NCBI GenBank assembly: GCA_905331475.1
Contig: CAJNYU010002243.1
Location: 54,114 to 118,113 of the forward strand
Source of the DNA: Rotaria socialis
Taxonomy: Eukaryota; Rotifera; Eurotatoria; Philodinida; Philodinidae
DNA: 64,000 nucleotides
Reading direction: 5' to 3'
Both the position numbers and the translations under genes were made by a program. Of this stretch, positions 23,701 to 32,704 are shown piece by piece; the first letter of the stretch is position 1; each line of letters opens with the position of its first letter. The notes under the pieces are model-generated. The model had not been told where the DNA came from. It did not search any database and was given only the letters and a program-made list of their open reading frames with translations.

Positions 23701-26025
23701 TCAACAAGGTGTTGATAAATAAATATTTCCACGTGCTGACTTTTCCGAAACTTGAACTTCATAATGTTTATCTCTGTGTTTGTTTTTATTTTCACGAATA
23801 ACTGCTATTTGCTCGCGTATCATTGGGTATGTGCAAACAGTATTAATTCGTTCATAAATAGCTTCCAAATTGTCTTCTGGCGGATTTGATTGTATTTTTT
23901 TCATCTGTTCTTTGTGCGAGACAATGAGTTCGTCTAATTCTTTTACTAATGCTGAATTTAAATGATTTGACTTTTTCTGTACACATATCTGTTTCTCTTC
24001 TTCGATAATGCCTAGTAAACCAACTAAGAAAGGATCTTCTGTTGTTGAACGAGCAACATTTATGAGAAAATAAGCGAAATCAATACTCGCAAAGTTCATT
24101 CGATTAATTAGATCGTTCATTTGATTTTGTTCATAATTCGATGCATGATGAAACACTTTATATTTGAGCTTATAATCGACAGCGATATGCTGATTTTTAT
24201 GACACGAACATACGAGGCATCTATTTTGATATTCATGTATATTATCGGGCATAATCCAAAAATTACCGGCTTGAATTGGATGTCGTTGACACGAAGTGCA
24301 TAACTTGCTTGAACGTGGGACAGGTTGTGGCCATAGTACAATAGACTTGTTCGGTGAGTCCATATCCCATAAGATAAAATTTCGAAGAATATTTCTCATC
24401 GCTTCTAATATGGGACGAATCAATCGAACAATTTCAAATTGAGCATGCTTGACAGATTGCCATCCATTATGCAAAGAATACGGATGTAATTCCTTGCAAA
24501 CATAATTTAGGAGTCGATTCGATTCATCTACTGATTTCGACCAACTCATGAAATATTCTTCGTTTTCTTGGCCATTAAATCGAATCCCATTGTGTAAAGC
24601 AATTAAATATCGAGATGATTCGCTATCGAAAAAAAATGTATTCGCTTTTTTGAATGGAATATCACGAATTGAGAGTGAATCCAGCATAGATCGAAGTAGC
24701 GGAGCTGTATCGCCGGATGTATAAAATGTTGAACGAGCATTAGTAAAACAAAATAGAATGTTTTGACTAGCATTTGGGCCCAATAGATCAAATAATTGAG
24801 TCAGACATGTTCGAAAAGACGTATGAAGCCGTGTCGCATTTGGTTTAAGAAGAAAACATATAGCATCCAAATGTGTTAAATCGCGTGTACATTCTAAGAT
24901 ATGTTGTATGTTAATATCATCTTGATCCAAACCTCGCGTATCACCAAAACCAGGTGTATCAATGATACGTACTTTTTTTCCAATAATATGATTAAGAGCA
25001 AAAACATAAGATCGACAGCGTTGTGTGACCGATTGACCTGGATGATTGAAATCTTCAGTAGTTGTACTATCAAACTTGCCAAATGTGATTTTATGTTCTT
25101 GAAAATTATCTCCCGTTGTGATAAGAAATGACACAGGAATAAGTACGGTAGGTTTATTTGATTTAGCTTGTTCAAGTGTATTAAATGTGAGATAATTGGC
25201 AAAAGCATTGATAAACGTAGATTTACCAACTCCACTCTCACCAATAAGAAGAATATTAATGAAATCATCTTTTTTTTGTGTAGATGATGGCGAAATCCTA
25301 GCTTTCCTTGATGGTTCACGAAGCATTTTTTCGTTTATTTTCTTATTGAACGGTAATATTATCATGTCATGCAAGTCGAATGGACAATATGAAAAATCAG
25401 CATAGATGAGTTGCAAATTTCGGTTCGTTTTACGTTCTTTAAGTATTTCATTACGTAGCTTATTTAATTTCGATTGCTTGGCATTATTTAAAACATCATT
25501 CGAACAAAGAATACGAACATGTCGATTATTATTAATGAGAGCATTCTCCAATAAAAGTACACTATCTGCTAAATCTAATTCTTGTTCAGCAACATTGAAA
25601 TATTCAAAGTATTGTCTTTTCAAATGATCAATAAAACGTGCTTTAGGTTCTAAATCTTGTAAATATTGACTTAATTCATTGACAAAACTATTCAATTCAA
25701 GTTTCAATTCATTTCGTAACTTTTGATTCAATAAATCATTGCGATTATTATGGAGTAAAGTAGAAATATGTTTCATATCATTCATATATTTATGCATTAC
25801 CTTCATTTGTAGTTGTTGTGCCTTGCGAAGTCGTTCTTTGAGACATCCACGCAATAGGTATGGTAAATCATGATTGATCATGACATCGAAATTTTTTAGT
25901 CTAGTTGCTAATTCAAGAAAATATTGATCACTATTTTGATTCACAACTGTTGACCGAGGAATCAGAGTAAATCCAGAACCTTCATTTTGAGGATAATTCC
26001 ATCGAATATGTTGAAATTTCGGCAT
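23701..26025 (-). CDS. AIG1-like large GTPase, short member lacking the SNTX-like domain
   Basis: A single-exon gene of 774 residues and the last member (in reading direction) of a three-gene minus-strand tandem cluster. Residues about 30-215 are charged and helical (coiled-coil likely). A P-loop GESGVGKST lies at 262-270 and a G3 motif DTPGFGDTRG at 356-365. At the G4 position, FCFTNARST (426-433) replaces the usual T/NKxD. A Cys motif, Cys576-x2-Cys579 and Cys603-x2-Cys606-x-Cys608-His609, looks like a zinc site. A helical C-terminus follows. The G domain looks like the AIG1/GIMAP-septin side of TRAFAC GTPases, which bind GTP and often self-assemble. Compared with its two neighbours it starts right after their N-terminal SNTX-like domain, and its residues 19-55 line up with their post-SNTX linker. 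No such domain is visible upstream. The biological role is unknown. Confidence 0.8.
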   Translation of the reverse strand: MPKFQHIRWNYPQNEGSGFTLIPRSTVVNQNSDQYFLELATRLKNFDVMINHDLPYLLRGCLKERLRKAQQLQMKVMHKYMNDMKHISTLLHNNRNDLLNQKLRNELKLELNSFVNELSQYLQDLEPKARFIDHLKRQYFEYFNVAEQELDLADSVLLLENALINNNRHVRILCSNDVLNNAKQSKLNKLRNEILKERKTNRNLQLIYADFSYCPFDLHDMIILPFNKKINEKMLREPSRKARISPSSTQKKDDFINILLIGESGVGKSTFINAFANYLTFNTLEQAKSNKPTVLIPVSFLITTGDNFQEHKITFGKFDSTTTEDFNHPGQSVTQRCRSYVFALNHIIGKKVRIIDTPGFGDTRGLDQDDINIQHILECTRDLTHLDAICFLLKPNATRLHTSFRTCLTQLFDLLGPNASQNILFCFTNARSTFYTSGDTAPLLRSMLDSLSIRDIPFKKANTFFFDSESSRYLIALHNGIRFNGQENEEYFMSWSKSVDESNRLLNYVCKELHPYSLHNGWQSVKHAQFEIVRLIRPILEAMRNILRNFILWDMDSPNKSIVLWPQPVPRSSKLCTSCQRHPIQAGNFWIMPDNIHEYQNRCLVCSCHKNQHIAVDYKLKYKVFHHASNYEQNQMNDLINRMNFASIDFAYFLINVARSTTEDPFLVGLLGIIEEEKQICVQKKSNHLNSALVKELDELIVSHKEQMKKIQSNPPEDNLEAIYERINTVCTYPMIREQIAVIRENKNKHRDKHYEVQVSEKSARGNIYLSTPC

Positions 26026-28209
26026 GATTTGTATAGCGATGGTATAATCTATATGTTATTCTATTGAATAAAAACAAAACAAGTTTAGAAATAGAAAATT
26101 TTGGAGTACAAAAATGTTCGTAAAAAGATTACTCCTGGAGCTGTACTCATAGTAAGTAAGTAATTAAATTCTTTCTGTTCAATTATCTTAATTGAAATTC
26201 CCTTTTTCTAAATTAGATAAAAATCTATGAAAGTAATCCTTGTCGGATTAAAACAAAAAACATACACATACGACTATTATTAATAGAAAGTTACATGTCA
26301 TGAATCGATATAAGTTCGACTCTTTGGCATGGATTAAGTCATCAGGCAGCATCGAAAGCAATTTCTTGCCTAGAGCTATTTAACTTTCCTACACACTAAT
26401 AAGAAGTTTTGTTAAAAAGTATACAATTGATTTCACTTTCGAGGCTCCGCCGAGAGCTGTCTACAGGAAGAAACCGTAAAAAAATCTTGTTCTTTAATAT
26501 GAAATAGTTTTTAATTTGAGTCTCACAAAAATATGATATGAACTTAACATTGTATTAGTAAACATTCTGTACGAAATTTCGCTTACATGACTGATTATTT
26601 AATGGGTATTTCTATCGACTGAAAACAATAAAACGTTTTCATCAAACTTAATCAAGTTTTACTTTTATTTCGATACAGAATATGAATTTAATTATACATC
26701 AATTAAAACAAAAAACGTCTCAATTTATATCATTGTTGATAGTATAATATATGTATATTTATTTTAAAAGTCACTCTTCTATTTGTTAATCGTATAAACC
26801 ACATTCAATCTTACCTTCACGCTGCCAATTTTTGCATTCTGTGTTATTATTTTAACAGCTTCGAAATAAATGCTGTTTTACAGTATATTTGATGTGGCTT
26901 ACTAGTAAATAATTTTTCTTTTCTTTTGAAGACAAATAATGACGAAGAAAGAATAAACGAAACCGCAGATGTGCTCGAAAACAACTTAGCAGAATAATGA
27001 AATTCTTAATAGGTAACAGAAAAAATACACATTTTCCTTGCACTGATCAAGTAGGCGTCTAAATACAGTCAACCTTGGTTAGACTGTTTTTATTGAAACG
27101 AGAAAAAAAATGAAACTTGAAGGTGCATCATTCAAAATTGACATTAAATTTATTACTGAAGAGAAATAAAAATTGATAAAAAAAAATCGTTTCGTATCTA
27201 TTGAATTTATGATAGTCTGAGGTAATGACAGAAAAATATTTTCTAGTCAATATATCAGTATACATTGATCGAATGAACCACTGAACAAAATAATTCTTCT
27301 AATGGAATTTTATGCAATGGCAAGTATTTTTTCAGTTTCGTCATATAATCTATGTTATCATTATTGACTTAACGCAGGTCAAAGTATATCACTGAAATAT
27401 TTCGAGATGAAAAAAACTGTTATTGTAATTTATTTACAGTTCAAATATAAAATAAAATCTGCCTAATCTTCTTTTAAAAGAAAGGATTCATCAACGTACG
27501 TTTTTGTTTATCGATTAGCAGCCAATGGCGAAGATGAAGTTTATCATACGTCACTACTAAGGTATCTGTCAATCTATGAAATATTAGAGACGTTTGCTAC
27601 GCTTCTCTTCTTGCCTATGATATACTGTTACTAAGATACTTGTGATGTCTAGTGCGAAAGATATGTCGAGTAGTCAAGAGTATGCTTCAATTCGTGTGAA
27701 CTACAATAGTATCTGATACAACAATTGATAAATACATACTGCAATACAGAATATTTCTTACTAATAGAAAAATTGTACTCATTTTACTGGAAGGAGGTAA
27801 TGTTTAATTTTATATTCTTATAGTTCAAGAATCCTTTCAGATTGAGTTTCTTATGAAAAAAAACAATCAATGCTTGAATGAAGTTCTATCGCAATTTTTT
27901 TAACATCTCACTAAATATGAAAAAAAAAACAATAAACATATTTTTGTATAATCATCACCGTACGTGTATTTTGCTAAGATGTTTCGCTCTTTTTTGAACG
28001 TAAAAAATTAAAACCTTCGTCTAAAAAAAAGCGAAAAGGCAACTAGAAATTCGGGTAAATGAAGATAGGGCAAACGAGCGACATTTCTCCTTATTACAAA
28101 ATAAAAATGTTGCACTGTAATCGCTTACACATACGTTTTTATTAGATTATTGTCTTAAAACAGCTTTTTTTATACGATATTTTTTCATCGTAAAAATACA
28201 TCAGAGAAG
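26026..28209. other. intergenic within GTPase cluster
   Basis: About 2.2 kb of AT-rich DNA with no supported gene. I looked for a lost SNTX-like exon upstream of the 774-residue GTPase and saw none. Confidence 0.45.
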
Positions 28210-31200
28210 TCAGCCTTCAGATACTTCATATAGTTCTGTCATCATTTCTTGTGTTTGTTTCATAATTTCAAGTTGTTTTTCTATCATAGGATATTTACGA
28301 ATAGTTGCGATTCGTGTATCGATATTAGACAAATCAGTTAACTGTTGATTCGACAACAAATCTTTCATTCTTTTTTCATATATACATTGAATTTCTATCA
28401 GATTTTTGACTTGCTTTACATTCAGATGATTTGATGTTTGACTTTCACAAAGTTTATTTTCTTCGTCTATGATTCGCTCTAAACCAGATAAAAACGGACT
28501 GCTTCTCGACGCATGAGTAATACGAACAAGAAAATAATCGAATTCAGCGCCAACAATAGCAAGTTGACTTGCCATATGTATCATTTCTTTTTGCGTCGTA
28601 CGCACAGGTGCATTCGAATATTCATAATTAATTACGTAGTTTATTGGAATATGCTTGTCAACAAGGCAATTACAAGAAAGGCATTTCTTAAGAAATTCAT
28701 GTGGGATATTCTTAGCAATCCAGAAGTTACCCACGAGAATAGGATAAGAAGCACACGAAAGACAAATACTAGCTGGGCGATGAATAGCTTTTGGAAGCAT
28801 TTCTATTGATTTGTTCGTAATATTCATCTCATATAAAATATTATTTCGAAGAATATTCTGCATTACGTGTAGCATGGGACGAATCATATGATTGATTTCA
28901 ACTTGAGCGCGCTTGATCGATTTCCATTCGCTATCCAATCGACATTCAATAAGGGTTGTCTGAATATATTCAATGAGACGATTTGATTCCTTAGCTGAAG
29001 TTGACCAACTCATTTCATAATCATGTTTTTCGTCATTACTAAAATCGATTCCATCTTGTAAAGAAACTAAATAACGAAATGATTCATTATCAAAACAGAA
29101 TGTATTATCTCGTTTGAACGGAATATCATTCATTGAAAATGATTTGAGTAAATTTTTAAGCAACGGAGCTGTATCTCCTGGGCTATAAAACGTTGAACGA
29201 GCATTAGTAAAACAAAAAATAATATTTGTATGAACATTTGGGCCAAGCAAATCGAGTAATTGAATGAAACACATACGAAAAAATGTATGAAGTTTTGATG
29301 AATTTGGTCTGAGAAGAAAGCAGACGGCATTTAAATGTGCAAGACTACTAATATATTCTAAAATATCTTGCATATTGAGATCATCCTGATCTAAGCCACG
29401 GGTATCGCCAAAGCCAGGTGTATCAATAATACATAATTTTTGTTCATCGCTACCAGACAAATGAAACTCATAGGTTCTACAATGTTGTGTAACTGATTCG
29501 CCAGGATGTTCGAAATCTTCATTGTTTGAAGTGTCATAATCTCCAAACTTGACTACACGTTCTTCGAAATTATTACCAACTGTGATTAGAAAAGAAACGG
29601 GTATAAGTACAACAGGGGTGTTCGATTGAGCGTCTTCGAATGTTTTGAATTTAAGATAATTAACAAATGCATTTATAAAAGTTGATTTTCCAACTCCAGT
29701 TTCACCAAGTAGAAGGATATTAATTCTACTATCAGGTGTTGTGGAAGTAGGAGTTTTGCTTTTCGTAGGTTCAGTAGATGGTTTCTTCTTTGTTTTAATA
29801 TCGTTTCGATTATTCGTCTCAGGTGTCGTTATTATTTCCATATCTTGAAGTTCAATAGAAGTATACGAAAAATCAGCATACGTTAGAGATACGTTTTGAT
29901 TATTTAAAACATCTTGTCTTAGTCGAGCACAATGATTATTTAACTTTGCTTCATTCTTCTTATTTAATTTATCATTCGTACAGAGAATTAAATTGTTTTC
30001 ATTTTTCTTCTTTAATTTAGTTCTTAATTTATTTCTATAATTACTTTTAGTTAAATTAAGTTCGATTGCGTTGCAATATTCAAAACGTTGTTCTGCGAGT
30101 TTGCTAATAAATTGTTCTTTTTCTGTAAGAATATCAATATTTTCTTGCAAACTCGCAGCTTGTTTTAGGAAATCATCATGGTCTGAATGTTGAAACAATT
30201 GATCTTTTTTTGAATTAGATGTTCGACCTTTACGTAGGTCAATTATCCATTGCTGTATTCGTTCAATAATTTGATTGTGAATCTTCTCTAATTTTTGTAA
30301 TTTACATTGCTTTTCACGTATCTGAATTTCAAAGTATTGATAAGAAACTGCATTGTAAAAAGAAGCAAGATGATGTTTTATAGTTTTAACTGTGTTAGAT
30401 AACGATACTAAATATTGCTCAATGTCTGTGTTTAGCGCTGCAGGAATAGAAGTAAACTTGGCATTCATTTGAAGATCTCCAGTATATAACCATTTTTTGG
30501 ACTGAAGAATGTACGTGATCGGTTGATAGATACTTTCATTTTTATGTTCATTAATGTATAAACAAGCATCACGCACAGTAAAGAGTGTCATTAAAGAAGG
30601 TATGTTAGAATAAACCATAGTGTCAGTTATTTGTCCTAGAATATTTTCGTCGTCGAGATTGAGTTCGAAAGCAGTTTCCTCATTTTTTAACTGAAAACAA
30701 ATTCTTTGAAGCACTTCGTCGATTTTTGTCATGATTTCGCTTTCCGATGGTAATCGTAAAACTATAATAACATCAATTCCTTTACTGACACCAGTTATTA
30801 TGTGAGTAGCTGACGCTGGGATTCGTAATGATTTAGACATTTTTCGTGATTGTTTTAGTTTGTCGGAAACTTGTTCTTCTTTATATGTATAAGAATAAAG
30901 TAAATAGCGTGTATATTCATTTACTGGATACGGATAGTTGACAAGTGAAGCAATCCCTTTAACATGTACTAACCCCGATAAGATACTCAAATGTAAGCCT
31001 TCAGGTTTATTAATTACGTGAAGAAAATTTCCATTGTGATATTTGCTACCATTCTTTAATATGCATTCTGTCTTTTGAAGTATTGAAGTCACAGTATCTT
31101 CGCTGTTCCAAGCAAGTTCTTTCTGTATCCGATCCCTATATCCATCATAGAATGAACCAATGGTCCCAGTTGAATCTATTGCTGCTACTTTAATCGGATC

Positions 31201-31245
31201 CAATCGTTGAAGTTGATCAACTTTCTGTAGCTTTCTTTCTGCCAT
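28210..31245 (-). CDS. SNTX-like domain plus AIG1-like GTPase fusion, 1011 residues
   Basis: A single-exon gene. Residues about 22-270 resemble the N-terminal (MACPF-like) domain of stonustoxin-type proteins. GTIGSFYD (27-34) fits the family's LG.LYD start, LHLSILSGLVHVKG fits its membrane-attack-like core, and SATHIITGVSKGIDVIIVL (145-163) fits its ATH(V/I)(V/I)TGI..G motif. Residues about 275-450 are charged coiled-coil, and 470-505 are a Thr/Pro/Lys linker. The P-loop GETGVGKST is at 514-522 and DTPGFGDT at 608-615. The G4-like FTNARST follows near 679-685, and the Cys motif is at 828/831 and 855/858/860. Most animal SNTX-domain proteins of this type are not venoms but intracellular proteins of unknown function. 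The fusion with a GTPase suggests a nucleotide-driven assembly, perhaps membrane-directed, which is inference. There is no signal peptide. It shares order and spacing with its neighbours and clearly arose by tandem duplication. Confidence 0.8.
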   Translation of the reverse strand: MAERKLQKVDQLQRLDPIKVAAIDSTGTIGSFYDGYRDRIQKELAWNSEDTVTSILQKTECILKNGSKYHNGNFLHVINKPEGLHLSILSGLVHVKGIASLVNYPYPVNEYTRYLLYSYTYKEEQVSDKLKQSRKMSKSLRIPASATHIITGVSKGIDVIIVLRLPSESEIMTKIDEVLQRICFQLKNEETAFELNLDDENILGQITDTMVYSNIPSLMTLFTVRDACLYINEHKNESIYQPITYILQSKKWLYTGDLQMNAKFTSIPAALNTDIEQYLVSLSNTVKTIKHHLASFYNAVSYQYFEIQIREKQCKLQKLEKIHNQIIERIQQWIIDLRKGRTSNSKKDQLFQHSDHDDFLKQAASLQENIDILTEKEQFISKLAEQRFEYCNAIELNLTKSNYRNKLRTKLKKKNENNLILCTNDKLNKKNEAKLNNHCARLRQDVLNNQNVSLTYADFSYTSIELQDMEIITTPETNNRNDIKTKKKPSTEPTKSKTPTSTTPDSRINILLLGETGVGKSTFINAFVNYLKFKTFEDAQSNTPVVLIPVSFLITVGNNFEERVVKFGDYDTSNNEDFEHPGESVTQHCRTYEFHLSGSDEQKLCIIDTPGFGDTRGLDQDDLNMQDILEYISSLAHLNAVCFLLRPNSSKLHTFFRMCFIQLLDLLGPNVHTNIIFCFTNARSTFYSPGDTAPLLKNLLKSFSMNDIPFKRDNTFCFDNESFRYLVSLQDGIDFSNDEKHDYEMSWSTSAKESNRLIEYIQTTLIECRLDSEWKSIKRAQVEINHMIRPMLHVMQNILRNNILYEMNITNKSIEMLPKAIHRPASICLSCASYPILVGNFWIAKNIPHEFLKKCLSCNCLVDKHIPINYVINYEYSNAPVRTTQKEMIHMASQLAIVGAEFDYFLVRITHASRSSPFLSGLERIIDEENKLCESQTSNHLNVKQVKNLIEIQCIYEKRMKDLLSNQQLTDLSNIDTRIATIRKYPMIEKQLEIMKQTQEMMTELYEVSEG

Positions 31246-32704
31246 ATTACTAATGATTCGATGGTACTGTTCACCACAACGATAATGAACTAAATTGAAT
31301 GAGGTTTAGTAAGAAAGTGAACTCAACTCAAGAGAACAATCAAAAATAGGTTTCCAATGAAAAACGCAATGCTACAGTCGTTATTTTTCTAAAAGCGTTC
31401 TTTAGAAAAGACAAATTTTATGCCTATAAATTCATTTCATACACTCATAAAAATCTGAGAATTCTCAGATTCATCGAATACGAGAACAAATCAATAACAA
31501 ATTTCGCACTGTCAAATGTTGCTTTCGACGAGTATTTCTCGTGTATTTACACATTGTTAAAGTTGAATATCAAATGTCTTTTAAAAACTATAGCTGCTAG
31601 TCGAAAACTATTGTTGAATACAATATTTTATTATTTCTAAATTGTTTTATTGTTCTCAATCAAAAAATCGTAGAGAAATAGTTGATTTTTTTCTAATCTT
31701 TATATTTTAACAGTTGAAAAGCTTCCTATACGATAAATTTATTATTTCCTACCTTTGTGTGTATTTCTCTTTTCTCTAGTAACCGTGAGAACAATTCTGT
31801 TCTGTTGATATAACAGAATTTATGTTATGTGTAAATGTGTTTTTCGTTTCCATTTTAGAGAAAGAACGAAAAGAAATAAAAGCAAAGGGTAGTAATTCTA
31901 TTAAGAAGCCTCTAAAAGAATGATCGAAAATTCATTTTCTCATACAGAAAATGGCTATTATTGTTCGATGAAGTAGAACACTTCGTTGTGCTCCGATTCA
32001 GTTGGAATCGAATAATTGCAAGTTTTTAATGTTGTTGTTGAAGAAAGTTGCATCCTCTCATATTTTCTATTTATCATTACATGAATGTGTCTAATGAGCT
32101 TTTATCAAAGAGCGAATCACTTGTGACAATAAAACCATTTTTGAGATTACAATTTTCACAATAGAGAACTTCTGTTAATTATCAGAAAAAAAAGTTTCCC
32201 CAGAATATGATGAGTCGAGAAGAATACTTTTATTCAAGAGAAAATGTTCAGCGGCCAATAGAAATTTTCGCATATTTTCATACTCAATATTTCATGTCGA
32301 ATAACGCAAATAAGACTTTCGATAAAAATAAGAATGAGAGATACTATTTATTAAGCGTTTTTCTTCCTCTGAGTACGCGTAATCTAGTGCCAAAAGTTGA
32401 ATCTCAGAACAGTTTGATTACCTTATGAAAATTCTTCGAATGAGCCTTTGGCATTCAGAAGAATGATTTGTTTTTCGTTTTCCCTACGATTGAATTCTTA
32501 TTTGCATTTGTATTGATAGAGATAGAAGAACAAATTGACTTGTTTAGTATTATATGTAATTCTGGTATATTTAAAATAAATTATGTATGCAATTAAGATT
32601 GTGATCGATAGTATTTTATTTTAAGAAAATTCACAAATTAATACAGAACAAATGCATTTTCGTATTTTACGATCAATCAATCTCTTAAGAGCGCAGTGTC
32701 CTTA
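31246..32704. other. intergenic within GTPase cluster
   Basis: No gene seen. A plus-strand open frame at 32207-32428 lacks features. An A/T-rich stretch just upstream of each GTPase start is not specific enough to call a promoter. Confidence 0.4.

Noticed and set aside
24894-25319. 141-codon open frame overlapping the 774-residue GTPase
   Set aside because: A shifted-frame shadow of a well-supported coding region on the same strand.
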